A stretch of 64,000 bases of DNA from an uncultured Acidobacteriaceae bacterium (GCA_937879855.1 CALFMO010000005.1:124001-188000), one strand, 5' to 3'. Counted from the stretch's first letter, positions 36,179 through 45,439 are shown. A program made the numbers and translations. The notes: generated by a model from the letters alone, not told the origin.

Positions 36179-37660
36179 ATGACGGAAATGCTGGTCATTC
36201 GAAAAGCGTTTGTCGTTCTCGTCCCTATCTTTTTGCTTTCCGTTGTGCTTGCTCAAACTGCGCAAGACCAGTTCGTCGCCATCGCTTCGGCTTTGCGAAA
36301 CCAGCAATTTGACCAGGCGCTCGAATTGCTTCGGCCCGCACTGCAACGATCCCCCGGGAACGCCGTATTGTGGACGATGCAAGGTGTCGCTTATGCGGGA
36401 CGAGGGGAAAAGAAACAAGCACTCTTATCGTTTCGCAGCGCGTTGAAAATATCTCCGAACAATATCCCTGCATTGCAGGGGGCCGCGCAAATCGAATACG
36501 AGGCTGGCAATGCCGCAGGGATTCCCCTGCTGCAGCGTCTTCTCCAGTTAAAACCCGGCGACCTTACTACGAATGCCATGCTGGCGGTGTTGGAATATCA
36601 GAATGGAGACTGCAAGTCTGCAGTTCAGCATTTCGCGGCAGCGGGCAGACTGTTCGAGTCGAAACCCGAAGGACTCCATGCCTATGCCACATGCCTGGTC
36701 AGACTCAAACGATTCGACGAAGCGGCGAGCGTTTTCGAAAAGGCGCTGGCTCTCAATCCTGATGATCGACGAGAGCGGCAGGTGCTGGCGTCCATCCAAT
36801 TGATGGCTCAAAAGCCGCAAGATTCCCTTACTACTCTGGACCCCATGCTAGCGAGCGCGCCGGATGCCGCCACTCTGGACCTCGCGTCGGCGGCGTACGA
36901 AGACGCTCACGACACTGAGAAGGCGGTCGATAGTCTGCGACAGGCGATTTTGCTCGATCCACAAAACGTGAATCTTTATCTCGATTTTGCAGCGATCTCG
37001 GCGACACACCAATCATTTCAGGTTGGAATCAATGTGGTGAATGACGGCATTAACTTGCAGCCCAAGGCTGCGCCGCTCTACTTTGCGCGCGGGGTTCTCT
37101 ACGTCCAATTGGCAGAATATGAAAAGGCCCAGGCGGATTTCGAAACTGCGTATGAACTCGATCCTAAGCAATCGTTGAGTGCTGCTGCCCAAGGATTGGC
37201 GGCGGTCGAAGAAAACGACCTTGACCATGCGCTGGCTAGTGTTCAGGAAAAGCTCGCAAGCAAGCCTAACGATCCAATCCTGCTTTATCTGGAGGCCGAT
37301 GTTCTTACCCAAAAAGGCCCCGAGCCGGGAAGTCCGGAATTTCAAACCGCGATGCGTGCCGCGAGGAAGGCGGTCGCGCTGCGTCCAACGCTAGGAACCG
37401 CTCGCGGCGTTCTGGCGAAACTCTACTTGCAGTCTGGGCAATATTCGGAAGCGGCAGCGCAGTGCCGGAAAGCACTCGAGAGCGATCCCAAGGATCAGGC
37501 GGCGTTATATCATCTGATCCAGGCCTTGAGAAAAAGCGGGAAGAACAGTGAGATCCCACAGTTGCTGAAGCGGCTTGCGCTGCTCCGACAGGACGCAACC
37601 AGGGAAGAACGCGAGCAATATCGCTACAAACTGGTCGAAGGTGATGTACCTGCCAAATAG
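36179..37660 (+). CDS. secreted TPR-repeat protein 4
   Basis: About 493 residues. The ATG at 36179 leads into MTEMLVIRKAFVV and a hydrophobic signal ending LSVVLAQ; in-frame codons further upstream overlap the receptor gene and encode low-complexity basic sequence. The body is a TPR array (FDQALELLRPALQRSPGN, VLWTMQGVAYAGRGEKKQAL and later repeats). It is a full-length paralogue of TPR protein 3 at 29155. The order TPR-ASPIC-TonB-TPR places these paralogues on both sides of an ASPIC/receptor pair. No operator-like site was found directly upstream. It may be read from the receptor transcript, though a hairpin intervenes. Confidence 0.85.
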   Translation: MTEMLVIRKAFVVLVPIFLLSVVLAQTAQDQFVAIASALRNQQFDQALELLRPALQRSPGNAVLWTMQGVAYAGRGEKKQALLSFRSALKISPNNIPALQGAAQIEYEAGNAAGIPLLQRLLQLKPGDLTTNAMLAVLEYQNGDCKSAVQHFAAAGRLFESKPEGLHAYATCLVRLKRFDEAASVFEKALALNPDDRRERQVLASIQLMAQKPQDSLTTLDPMLASAPDAATLDLASAAYEDAHDTEKAVDSLRQAILLDPQNVNLYLDFAAISATHQSFQVGINVVNDGINLQPKAAPLYFARGVLYVQLAEYEKAQADFETAYELDPKQSLSAAAQGLAAVEENDLDHALASVQEKLASKPNDPILLYLEADVLTQKGPEPGSPEFQTAMRAARKAVALRPTLGTARGVLAKLYLQSGQYSEAAAQCRKALESDPKDQAALYHLIQALRKSGKNSEIPQLLKRLALLRQDATREEREQYRYKLVEGDVPAK

Positions 37661-37726
37661 TGCACGATTCTCACAGCCAGCAGCCCGGCCGCCATCGCCG
37701 CGACTCCGCTCAAGGCGGTGGCACTC

Positions 37727-39604
37727 TCAAGATTTGAGCTGGACGTAGGTGCTGTAGCTTTCCTTGTCGATCGTCATGAACGGTCGCATCGTAATGCTTT
37801 TTCCGTCCACCGAGTTGGCCAACCAGTCTCCTGTGGTGTTGTTCGCGGCTTTCGCCTGCAGCAACGCATTGCGATCGAATGTTGGTTGCGAGTCAGACAC
37901 CGCCATCAATACAAGCGGACCCTGCATCAACGCTACGACGTCAGGATGGTTCGCATCTACGGGCTCGAGCCGCAGAGGCATGGGCAGCTCAAGTTCTACG
38001 CGGTCTCCATCTTTCCAGCTATTCCGAATGCTGGCGAAGGTGCCCGGCTCAACTTCTCCGGCAACTCGCTTTCCGTTCACCATGAGAACGGGGCTGGGCG
38101 TCGCCCACGCCGGAATGCGAACGTATAGCGTGTACTCCTTCGGGGCCGATGCCGAAACATGAATCCGGATTTTGTTGTCGAAAGGATACTTGGTTTCCTG
38201 CTGCAAACCATACTTTGCGCCCTGGTCGCTCCAGTGCACGCTCGAAGGGGTGAATAGATTTACGTATACGCCATCGGCTGAGCGCAGATAGGTGCTGATG
38301 TGATAGTCCGCCGCCAGTTGCGGAAATGTTCCCGAACAGCAGGGCCATTTTTGTCCATACCAGACTTTCTTGCCGGTCGTGGCGTAGTCAGAATAGTAGA
38401 ACGATGTCCCGTCCGCTTGGATCGGCCACGCGCCCAAGATGGTGTTGTAAAGAACGCGCTCCATACTGTCGCCGTAGCGCGCGTTTTTCGTGACACGCAG
38501 TAGATAGCGCGTGATCTTGAAGTGACCGTATGCTCCGCAGGGAGTCTCAAAGCTGGCGTGCGTCGTCGTCAGACTATTGCCTAGCTGACCCGTGCCCGGT
38601 TCTCCAAATGCCTCATTCGGCCCCCAGCCGCCCGTCGCAAAGCTTTGGGTGGTCTGCAGCATTTCAAAGCCGTTCTTCGCTGCGCGCAAATGCTTCTCGC
38701 TCCCGAGCGTGATGTAGGCCTGCATCGCAGAACTGAAAGCGTTGACATGACTATAGGCGTGTTCGAAGGGAAGTACGTTGTTGCCCTCGGAGAGAGGGTT
38801 GAAGTACGTGTCGTCCTCTAAGTAGCGCTGAGCCATATCGCGGTAAAGCGCCTTGCCACTGCGCTGATAGGCGAGGAACAGATTCTCGGGCAAAGTGTAG
38901 GTTTCGTCCCATGTGTAGGACGTGTCTTTATGCGGGCGGGCACGCATTTCAGCACGAGACAAGGCTTTCTCAGGCAGGTACGCCACGATTGCGCGTGTGA
39001 GCTTCTCATGGATGTCCATCGCCATTGGGTCATGGGCGAACTCGTGCGCGTCGATCAGGCCGCAAGAAAGCTTGTCGTAGGTATAAGCGGGAAGCCGGTA
39101 ATCGACGAAGAACTTGGCTTTCGGATCGAGCGTCTCTCCGTAGCCTTTCACGAGGCGATTGACCTTGGCCCGCGTCGCTTCAGATCCTGTGACTGCGTAA
39201 GATCGGGCCAGCGCTGAAACGTACTGTCCAAAACTGTGGCCGGCAATGAATCCGTGGAAGTCATTTCCTTCGAGGCTGAATCCGGTAAGGTCGTACCAGC
39301 CGCCCATATCTTCGCCCGGTGCCGCCAAGCCGGCGACCTGCCGAAAGACTTTCAGCAAGCGATCGTCGTCGAGATTCAGAAAGCGGGCATGGTTTTCTTC
39401 GAACTGACGCTTCATCGGCCCGTCAAGCAGTTGGACATCGGAGTATGCAAAGGTTGTCAGCGGGGTGGAAACGGCCACGAGACTTTTTTCGGCGGGACCT
39501 GTTTCGGCGGCCGCCCAGACGGGAAGGACGCTTGCGGCATAGGCACCAGCCGCGGTGGCACTCGTCGCCTTCAGGAACGTTCTGCGATTTACTGGAGATG
39601 CCAT
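37727..39604 (-). CDS. Tat-exported GH127 beta-L-arabinofuranosidase-like protein
   Basis: A ~625-residue (alpha/alpha)6-barrel enzyme (DUF1680). The ATG at 39604 is chosen: a GGAGG precedes it and it gives MASPVNRRTFLKATSATAAG, a Tat signal; a longer frame would run into the neighbouring reductase gene. Zn-site and nucleophile candidates are Glu ~353 and Cys ~356 (SFETPCGAYG) and the Cys pair ~422/423 (KWPCCSGTF), corresponding to E338/C340 and C417/C418 of Bifidobacterium HypBA1. The spacing in the first pair is E-x-x-C here rather than E-x-C. The expected reaction is release of beta-L-arabinofuranose, as from extensin-type glycans. Operator site D and a TTGACA box lie upstream. Confidence 0.85.
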   Translation of the reverse strand: MASPVNRRTFLKATSATAAGAYAASVLPVWAAAETGPAEKSLVAVSTPLTTFAYSDVQLLDGPMKRQFEENHARFLNLDDDRLLKVFRQVAGLAAPGEDMGGWYDLTGFSLEGNDFHGFIAGHSFGQYVSALARSYAVTGSEATRAKVNRLVKGYGETLDPKAKFFVDYRLPAYTYDKLSCGLIDAHEFAHDPMAMDIHEKLTRAIVAYLPEKALSRAEMRARPHKDTSYTWDETYTLPENLFLAYQRSGKALYRDMAQRYLEDDTYFNPLSEGNNVLPFEHAYSHVNAFSSAMQAYITLGSEKHLRAAKNGFEMLQTTQSFATGGWGPNEAFGEPGTGQLGNSLTTTHASFETPCGAYGHFKITRYLLRVTKNARYGDSMERVLYNTILGAWPIQADGTSFYYSDYATTGKKVWYGQKWPCCSGTFPQLAADYHISTYLRSADGVYVNLFTPSSVHWSDQGAKYGLQQETKYPFDNKIRIHVSASAPKEYTLYVRIPAWATPSPVLMVNGKRVAGEVEPGTFASIRNSWKDGDRVELELPMPLRLEPVDANHPDVVALMQGPLVLMAVSDSQPTFDRNALLQAKAANNTTGDWLANSVDGKSITMRPFMTIDKESYSTYVQLKS

Positions 39605-39625
39605 AAATTGGTCCTCCCGATGTGA

Positions 39626-39637
39626 GAAATCGTTTAC
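39626..39637. promoter_or_regulatory. LacI-type operator, site D (GH127)
   Basis: GAAATCGTTTAC, one base from the identical trio, 21 bases upstream of the GH127 start codon. A consensus minus-strand -35 TTGACA (39670-39675) lies 32 bases beyond it; the -10 is not clear. Confidence 0.6.
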
Positions 39638-39707
39638 CAAAGAGCAGGCTATGAGGGTCGTTATCCTTTTGTCAAATGACTCGTCACATCGTTGCGTCGA
39701 GTGGACC

Positions 39708-40670
39708 TCAATTCGCAATCTCTTCCTGCAGCGCACCCTCGAGGTGCGACAGTTCACTTTGGCTCAACCGGAATTCGGCCGCGCCGATGATTCCCGCAAC
39801 CTGTTGCACGTTGCGAAAACCCACGATCGCTCCGGTGACGGCCGGATGATTCAGAGTCCATGCGATCGCTACCTCGCCCGGAGTGCGACCGTGACGTCTG
39901 CCAACCTCCCGCAGATGCTCCACGACTCGCAGATTATGAGACAGGGCTGGCTCCTTAAACCCTGGCAGATTTCGGCGCCAATCTTCGGGCAGGAAATTCG
40001 CAACTCGTTCGCGGGTCATCGCGCCTGTGAGCAAACCCGCGTACATAGGCGAGTAGACGATCACGCCAATTTTCTGGCTCAGACAGAATGGCAAGATCAC
40101 CCGCTCGATGTCGCGGCGCACGATTGCGTACGGCGGTTGCAGGGAGGTAATGGGAGCGATAGCCTGCGCCCGTTTCATTTGCTCGACGCTGAAGTTGGAC
40201 ACTCCAATCCAGCGAACCTTACCTTCTTCCTTCAATCGGGCTAACTCCGTCCAGCCTTCCTCGATGTCCCTGTCAGGCTCGGGCCAGTGGATCTGGTACA
40301 GATCGATTGCCTCAATTTTCAATCTGCGCAGGCTGTCTTCGCACTCGCGACGGACCGATTCCGCCTTCAGCGACGCTCCGACGTTGCGATCCTTATCCCA
40401 AACGCGTTCGCACTTCGTAAAAACGTACGGTCTCGGAGATCGGCCTCGAATCGCGCGTCCGACCATTTCCTCCGAATGCCCAAGTCCGTACAGCGCGGCG
40501 GTGTCGATCCAGTTCAGTCCGTGGTCGAGCGCCGCATGAATCGCGGGGATGGAGTCGCTATCATTTTGCGGTCCCATGCTGCCATTCCATCCTGCGCCGC
40601 CAATGGCCCATGCCCCAATTCCAATCGGAGTGATAGCTAGATCACTATTCCCTAGAAGTCGAGTTTCCAT
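39708..40670 (-). CDS. aldo-keto reductase
   Basis: A 320-residue NAD(P)H-dependent (beta/alpha)8 oxidoreductase. The catalytic tetrad is complete: Asp ~56 and Tyr ~61 (DTAALYGLGHSEE), Lys ~86 (FTKCERV) and His ~128 (YQIHWPEP). VRWIGVSNFS and the C-terminal GRTPGEVAIAWTL are typical. Some members of this group are aldose 1-dehydrogenases, the missing first step of an oxidative arabinose route, but a general carbonyl reductase is equally possible from sequence. It lies between GH43 (33-base gap) and GH127 on the same strand, so it is likely transcribed with GH43. Confidence 0.85.
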   Translation of the reverse strand: METRLLGNSDLAITPIGIGAWAIGGAGWNGSMGPQNDSDSIPAIHAALDHGLNWIDTAALYGLGHSEEMVGRAIRGRSPRPYVFTKCERVWDKDRNVGASLKAESVRRECEDSLRRLKIEAIDLYQIHWPEPDRDIEEGWTELARLKEEGKVRWIGVSNFSVEQMKRAQAIAPITSLQPPYAIVRRDIERVILPFCLSQKIGVIVYSPMYAGLLTGAMTRERVANFLPEDWRRNLPGFKEPALSHNLRVVEHLREVGRRHGRTPGEVAIAWTLNHPAVTGAIVGFRNVQQVAGIIGAAEFRLSQSELSHLEGALQEEIAN

Positions 40671-40703
40671 GATTTAAAAACCTCGGAAGCCGGAGACACA
40701 TCA

Positions 40704-41768
40704 CTATTTGTTTGCGGGATTGCCGCCCTCCAGCGCAACCTTAGGCCAACCATCGATCCATGCGATCGTCGAAATCTGGAGGTAGGCATGACCGGTCGTA
40801 CTGTCGTATGCATGAAAGACAATGATGTCTTCGTCTTTCTGCTGCAACACGGACTCACCGCCCGGCCCGAACCAGCGATTGTTTCCGAGCAACAGCGCAG
40901 TGCCTCCGCCGTTCAGCATGGGCTTGCCATCCGTGTCGACATATGGCCCGGTAACCGAGCGCGAACGGCCGACCATCGTCTTGTAGTTGCTCTTGGTGCC
41001 GCGGCAGCAGAGATCGAATGAAACAAACAGATAGTAATAAACGCCGTGGTGGACAATGAACGGCGCTTCAATCGCCTGCCAGTTACCCGGAAGGCCGGGC
41101 GGATTAGGTGGAGGATTCTCAGGACGCTTGCGCCGGGCAAGCGAGTACAGTTTCGTATCTTCAGCGGACAACAGGCCCGTTTTGGCGTCAATGCGCCGCA
41201 TCTTGATGCCATCCCAGAAACTTCCGAACGCGAGCCATGCTTGACCCTTTTCGTCGAGGATCAGGTTGGGATCGATAGCATTGAAGTCATCTTCTACGCG
41301 AGACTGAAACACCAGGCCGCGGTCGACCCAACGAAAATCTGGTCGGGAAGCATCCAAAGTTTTGTTGGTGAGCAGGGCGATACCCGACGTGTTCTTGCCG
41401 AATACTGAAAATGCATAATAGAGATGATATTCACCGTTGAAAAAAGAGACGTCGGGCGCCCACAGTTCCTTGGTGTCCGGGCTCTCTTTCTTGATCCAGT
41501 CTGGAATTTGCGCAAAGACGTAGCCACACTTTTGCCACTGATGCAGGTCTTGAGAGCAGCGGATGGGAATTTCCCCTTTTCGATCCGGCCCATTGCCCGT
41601 GCTGAACAAGTACCAGGTCGAGCCTTCTCGAATAATGGCAGGATCGTGAACGAATTGAACGTCCCCGCGTGTTTCCAGCACCTGCGGCGAAGTTTGTTGT
41701 TGGGACTGCGCAACCTGGAATAGAAGACCGACGAACAAAAGGCGAGCCAAGAAAAATCGGAGGGGCAT
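40704..41768 (-). CDS. secreted GH43 arabinanase/arabinofuranosidase
   Basis: A ~354-residue five-bladed beta-propeller hydrolase. The ATG at 41768 opens a Sec signal (MPLRFFLARLLFVGLLFQVA, cleavage near SQQ). The three GH43 acids are readable: base Asp ~42 (VQFVHDPAIIREG), pKa-tuning Asp ~166 (NAIDPNLILDE) and acid Glu ~234 (QAIEAPFIVHHG). The general form is that of arabinan endo-1,5-alpha-L-arabinosidases, so arabinan backbone is the best guess. Unlike the GH51, GH31 and GH127 enzymes here it uses Sec rather than Tat export. An operator-like site lies 53 bases upstream. Confidence 0.87.
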   Translation of the reverse strand: MPLRFFLARLLFVGLLFQVAQSQQQTSPQVLETRGDVQFVHDPAIIREGSTWYLFSTGNGPDRKGEIPIRCSQDLHQWQKCGYVFAQIPDWIKKESPDTKELWAPDVSFFNGEYHLYYAFSVFGKNTSGIALLTNKTLDASRPDFRWVDRGLVFQSRVEDDFNAIDPNLILDEKGQAWLAFGSFWDGIKMRRIDAKTGLLSAEDTKLYSLARRKRPENPPPNPPGLPGNWQAIEAPFIVHHGVYYYLFVSFDLCCRGTKSNYKTMVGRSRSVTGPYVDTDGKPMLNGGGTALLLGNNRWFGPGGESVLQQKDEDIIVFHAYDSTTGHAYLQISTIAWIDGWPKVALEGGNPANK

Positions 41769-41820
41769 CGACAGGAACCTTTCCCGGTGCGCAGTGCACG
41801 ATCGTAAGACCGTCATTGTA

Positions 41821-41832
41821 GCAAACGCTTAC
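41821..41832. promoter_or_regulatory. LacI-type operator, site J (GH43-aldo-keto reductase)
   Basis: GCAAACGCTTAC within AGCAAACGCTTACT. The outer arms match those of the site A operator; the centre is CG. Confidence 0.55.
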
Positions 41833-41932
41833 TCGCCTTAGTGGAAGCAGTGGGCGTCACCCGGCTGGATCGCGAAGTCCAACCGGCGTTGCGTCTGATC
41901 TCTTACTACGTCTGATCTCTTACTAGAACACG

Positions 41933-43189
41933 TTACGAAGGCGCGGCCGATGTTTCCATTTCCGCCAGACGTCGTTCGAGAAATCTGCGCTCGCTCTCAT
42001 TGGTGGCCAGCGTCAGGGCTCGCCGGTAGCTCTGCGCAGCTTCCGCCAGCGACCCGATTCGGCGCAACAGATCGGCACGGCAGGCGTGCAGCAAGTGATA
42101 GTTGTCGAGGTCGCCCGCCTCGGCAAGGGAATCGACAATCGCGAGCGCGGGGCGCGGCCCCTGTGCCATCGCGACCGCCACTGCGCGGTTCAGCGAGATA
42201 ACGGGAGACGGTTGCAAACGCTCGAGCAGATCGTAGAGGCGTACGATTTGAGCCCAGTCCGTATCTTGGGTACTCGCGGCCCGGCAATGTTGCGCGGCGA
42301 TCGCCGCCTGCACCGCATACGGTCCGAGTTCGCTGCGAAAAGCTTCGTCAACCAGCGGTAATGCCTCCGCAATCTGGCCATGATCCCAGCGGCTACGATC
42401 CTGGTCTTCAAGAATGACGAGATCGCCGGCCTCGTCGATGCGAGCACTCCGACGTGCATCGTGAAGCAGCATCAGGGCAACCAACGCGGTTACTTCTGTT
42501 GGAGGCTGCGATCCCATCAACGATCTCACCAAACGCCCCATGCGGATGGCCTCCGCGCACAAATCTGTCCTCACCAGCGGGCCGCCTCTGGTGGCCGCGT
42601 AGCCCTCGTTGAAGACGAGATAGATCACGGCGAGCACTGCGTCGAGTCGCTCAGCCAGATCTTTAGTGTCGGGCACAACATAGGGAATGGCCGCGTCGCG
42701 AATCTTGCGCTTTGCGCGTACCAACCGTTGCGCCATAGTTGTCGGCGGCACGAGAAACGCCCGCGCGATTTCGTCCGTCTCGAGCCCACAAAGAGTGCGG
42801 AGCGTCAGTGCCACTTGCGCATCGAGGGCAAGCGCCGGATGGCAGCAAGTGAATACCAACCGGAGCCGGTCGTCGGGAATCTCACTGGTGTCGTAATCGG
42901 GCTCTTCGGTGGTCCGGATGCTTTTGGCGTATGATTCCAGCTTTTCCTCGAACCGTGCCTTACGGCGAATGCGATCGATTGCCTTGTGCCGAGCCGTCTG
43001 AATGATCCAGGCGCGCGGGAATTCGGGAACTCCAGAGACGCGCCATTGATTCACAGCTGCTGTAAAGGCTTCCTGGGCGGCTTCTTCTGCCAGATCGAAG
43101 TCGCCGATCAGTCCGATCAGCGCAGCAACAATCCGCCCCCAATCGGAGCGGTAAACTGATTCCACGACTTCCGTGGCGTCCAGCGGCAT
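41933..43189 (-). CDS. ECF42-type sigma factor with C-terminal TPR-like extension
   Basis: A 418-residue RNA polymerase sigma factor, far longer than usual ECF factors (~180 aa). Region 2 is at ~10-75 ([34 protein letters not shown]), region 4 at ~110-165 ([35 protein letters not shown]). Then follows the long helical C-terminal domain typical of the ECF42 (DUF6596) group, including [12 protein letters not shown] and [13 protein letters not shown]. No anti-sigma gene is seen; in this group the C-terminal domain is thought to do the control. As in other ECF42 loci, YCII/DGPF and VOC genes are close by. A matching promoter lies in the divergent gap (43220-43248). Confidence 0.88.
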   Translation of the reverse strand: MPLDATEVVESVYRSDWGRIVAALIGLIGDFDLAEEAAQEAFTAAVNQWRVSGVPEFPRAWIIQTARHKAIDRIRRKARFEEKLESYAKSIRTTEEPDYDTSEIPDDRLRLVFTCCHPALALDAQVALTLRTLCGLETDEIARAFLVPPTTMAQRLVRAKRKIRDAAIPYVVPDTKDLAERLDAVLAVIYLVFNEGYAATRGGPLVRTDLCAEAIRMGRLVRSLMGSQPPTEVTALVALMLLHDARRSARIDEAGDLVILEDQDRSRWDHGQIAEALPLVDEAFRSELGPYAVQAAIAAQHCRAASTQDTDWAQIVRLYDLLERLQPSPVISLNRAVAVAMAQGPRPALAIVDSLAEAGDLDNYHLLHACRADLLRRIGSLAEAAQSYRRALTLATNESERRFLERRLAEMETSAAPS

Positions 43190-43219
43190 ACCCTGATTCT
43201 AGATTTTTTCGAGTCGAAG

Positions 43220-43248
43220 TGTCGATTCAGGCGCCGGCTGCTCGACTC
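43220..43248 (+). promoter_or_regulatory. candidate ECF42-dependent promoter
   Basis: TGTCGA (43220-43225), 17 bases, CGACTC (43243-43248). From memory, TGTCGA with a CGA/CGAC-type -10 is the motif reported for ECF42 targets. It points at DUF1761 and the YCII/VOC genes. Confidence 0.55.
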
Positions 43249-43288
43249 ACACATAGAGGTACAGACACAAACAGTAAGAGGAACCTTT

Positions 43289-43711
43289 ATGCTCAAACTC
43301 AACTACTGGGCCATTGTCGTAGCAGCGTTTGCTGCGTTTGTGATGAGTTCGCTGTACTACAGTCCGCTTTTGCTGGGCAATGTATGGCGCGCCGTGGACC
43401 CTGGTCCCGCGGCCGGCGCGTCGCCATCGATAGGCAAAGTGGCTGCTGAGATTGCTCGGACTTTGGTCATCACCTATGTGCTTGCCCGCCTGATCGCTCT
43501 TTTGGGAAATGGAGGCTGGAAGGGCGCGGTTGGTCTGGCGCTATGGTTGTGGTTCGGTTTTTCGGCGATGATGTGGGTTGGCGCCATCATGTGGGAGAAG
43601 ACCCCATGGCAAATCGCGGCCATCCATTCGGGAGATTGGTTAGTAAAAACACTCCTGATCACCGCCATTCTCGGCCTGTGGCCGGGACAAAGAGTTGTCG
43701 CGGCGCTTTAG
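43289..43711 (+). CDS. DUF1761 membrane protein
   Basis: A 140-residue inner-membrane protein with four hydrophobic segments (WAIVVAAFAAFVMSSLYY, ARTLVITYVLARLIALL, VGLALWLWFGFSAMMWVG, VKTLLITAILGLW). The family function is unknown. An AAGAGGAACC ribosome site precedes the ATG. It lies directly downstream of the candidate ECF42 promoter and upstream of the YCII gene, so it is probably an ECF42 target. Confidence 0.8.
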   Translation: MLKLNYWAIVVAAFAAFVMSSLYYSPLLLGNVWRAVDPGPAAGASPSIGKVAAEIARTLVITYVLARLIALLGNGGWKGAVGLALWLWFGFSAMMWVGAIMWEKTPWQIAAIHSGDWLVKTLLITAILGLWPGQRVVAAL

Positions 43712-43782
43712 AGTGTTAGGAATTTCTGGCTGGAATGTCTATTTGGACATTTGCCATTCGATCTACCAATGGAGGAGCGGGA

Positions 43783-44139
43783 ATGAAATACATGTTGCTG
43801 ATATACGCTGATGAGCAGGTGTGGACCGAGGCCGAGCGGGAGAAGTGTTATGGGGAGTCAACACAGTTGGCACATCAACTCAAGGCGAAGGGACAGTATC
43901 TGGCAGCCAATCCTCTGCAATCGGTAACGACGGCGACCAGCGTCCAGGTACGCGCTGGCAAACGGCTCGTGACCGATGGTCCCTTTGCGGAAACACGTGA
44001 GCAACTTGGCGGCTACTTCCTGATCGAAGCCCGGAACCTCGACGAGGCCATCGAAATTGCCGGACAGATTCCGGGCGCACGCAAGGGTACCGTTGAAATC
44101 CGCCCCCTAGTCGAGATTCCCGGCCTGCCAACACAGTAG
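43783..44139 (+). CDS. YCII-related (DGPF) family protein
   Basis: A 118-residue ferredoxin-fold protein. The ATG at 43783 follows GGAGGAGCGGGA. The VTDGPFAETREQLGGYFLIEA motif region carries the family's DGPF signature. Genes of this family are the usual companions of ECF42 sigma factors. The biochemical role is unknown. Confidence 0.85.
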   Translation: MKYMLLIYADEQVWTEAEREKCYGESTQLAHQLKAKGQYLAANPLQSVTTATSVQVRAGKRLVTDGPFAETREQLGGYFLIEARNLDEAIEIAGQIPGARKGTVEIRPLVEIPGLPTQ

Positions 44140-44211
44140 TTGACAATCGGGACAGTATGCGAAAACGATGGGTTAAGGGAAAGATTCTGAGGAATGAAAC
44201 AGGAGAACGAC

Positions 44212-44685
44212 ATGCAGAAAATCACGCCCTTCTTGTGGTTCGATGATAAAGCCGAAGAGGCTGCGCACTTCTACGTTTCGATCTTCAAGAACTCGAAGGT
44301 TGGCAGGGTTACGCGTTATGGCGAGGGCGCTCCAGGTCCGAAGGGAAAGGTAATGTCGGTCACCTTCGAACTGGACGGACAGGAATTCTATGCTCTTAAC
44401 GGGGGCCCGGTATTTACCTTCACGCCCGCCATTTCCTTTTTTGTAAACTGCGAGACACAGCAAGAGGTGGACGAGTTGTGGCAAAAACTCTCCGCGGGCG
44501 GAGAAGAATCGAGATGCGGCTGGCTGAAAGACAAATATGGTCTGTCGTGGCAGATCATACCTTCGGCTCTAGGTAAAATGCTGCAGGATAAAGATCGCGA
44601 GAAAACAAAGCGGGTCATGGATGCAATGTTGCAGATGGGCAAAATCGAGATAAGCCGATTGCAGCAGGCATACGACAAGGGGTAG
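44212..44685 (+). CDS. VOC-superfamily (PhnB/glyoxalase-like) protein
   Basis: About 157 residues, starting MQKITPFLWFDDKAEEAAHF. The ATG at 44212 has AGGAG six bases upstream and is preferred over 44194. ARFYVSIF-type and FELDGQEFYALNGGP segments match the PhnB/'3-demethylubiquinone-like' VOC group, with the C-terminal WLKDKYGLSWQIIPSAL. It is the third gene of the ECF42-linked set. Substrate unknown. Confidence 0.82.
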   Translation: MQKITPFLWFDDKAEEAAHFYVSIFKNSKVGRVTRYGEGAPGPKGKVMSVTFELDGQEFYALNGGPVFTFTPAISFFVNCETQQEVDELWQKLSAGGEESRCGWLKDKYGLSWQIIPSALGKMLQDKDREKTKRVMDAMLQMGKIEISRLQQAYDKG

Positions 44686-44692
44686 CTAGGGT

Positions 44693-44720
44693 GTGGGACG
44701 GGCGAGGGCGCCCGCCCCAC
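44693..44720. terminator. hairpin between convergent VOC and DinB genes
   Basis: GTGGGACGGGCG (44693-44704), AGGG loop, CGCCCGCCCCAC (44709-44720): 11 of 12 pairs. No strong U-run on either side, so a stabilising or bidirectional terminator role is likely but not certain. Confidence 0.5.
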
Positions 44721-44734
44721 GCAATGCGAAAAGC

Positions 44735-45265
44735 TCACTTCTTAGCGGTTGGCGGCAACACGCCGTTCGCGCGCAGATACATTGCGGCCGCGGCGTAGTG
44801 GTCGGCCCATGCACTCGCGACCACCAGGCTAAACCATGCACGCGTGACTTGTTTTCCGCCGAATCCTTCGGTCATTTCCCCAAGTTTCGAATCGTCCATC
44901 TTCCCCAGCGCCTCGGAGCAGAAATCGAATGAAGCCTTGAGCGCGGTGACGAGCTTGTCTTTTGGGTCCGTGTCCTTCACCGCCTCGACCTTGGGAGCCG
45001 GGACAGCCGTTGCCCTGCCGCACAGCAAGTAATTCGAGTCGACCATGTGGGTGACGAGATGGCCGAATGTCATCTGATCGGCGGTGGGTTTGTAGCTGAA
45101 TTTATCGGCGGGCATGGCTTCGACGGCCGCGACTGTATTTTTCTGTCGGCCGGGCAGAATTTCTCTGAGGGCGCTGCTGACCGGGTTCTTCACTGGTTCT
45201 GTTGTTTGTGCCGTCGCTGCGGCGCCGAGTAGCAACAATGCAGGGATCAAAAGCGTTCTCTTCAT
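44735..45265 (-). CDS. exported DinB-family protein
   Basis: A 176-residue four-helix DinB/YfiT-like protein with a Sec signal (MKRTLLIPALLLLGAAATAQ). Family-type histidines are visible: FGHLVTHMVDSNYLL and ASAWADHYAAAAMYL, which in DinB proteins form a metal site. An exported form is common in Acidobacteriota genomes as I recall. Function unknown. It is convergent with the ECF42-linked genes and not clearly part of that set. Confidence 0.8.
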   Translation of the reverse strand: MKRTLLIPALLLLGAAATAQTTEPVKNPVSSALREILPGRQKNTVAAVEAMPADKFSYKPTADQMTFGHLVTHMVDSNYLLCGRATAVPAPKVEAVKDTDPKDKLVTALKASFDFCSEALGKMDDSKLGEMTEGFGGKQVTRAWFSLVVASAWADHYAAAAMYLRANGVLPPTAKK

Positions 45266-45439
45266 TTCGTCCTCACTTGTTGGTGAATTGGTACGCGCGC
45301 TCTTAAGATTATTCCCAAGCTTTTCGGTTTCATAACATTTTTAGGCCTTCGAGTTGAAGGGCTTTTAACTGAACAACAACATAACAATTTGTGCCTTCAC
45401 GGCAAGGGAATCACGAGAGTCGCGAGTTTCGAAGGGCCC

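Noticed and set aside
37661..37726. Possible terminator between TPR 4 and GH127 (CCATCGCC with GGCGGTGG)
   Set aside because: Short stem with a wobble pair, long loop and no T-run on either strand.
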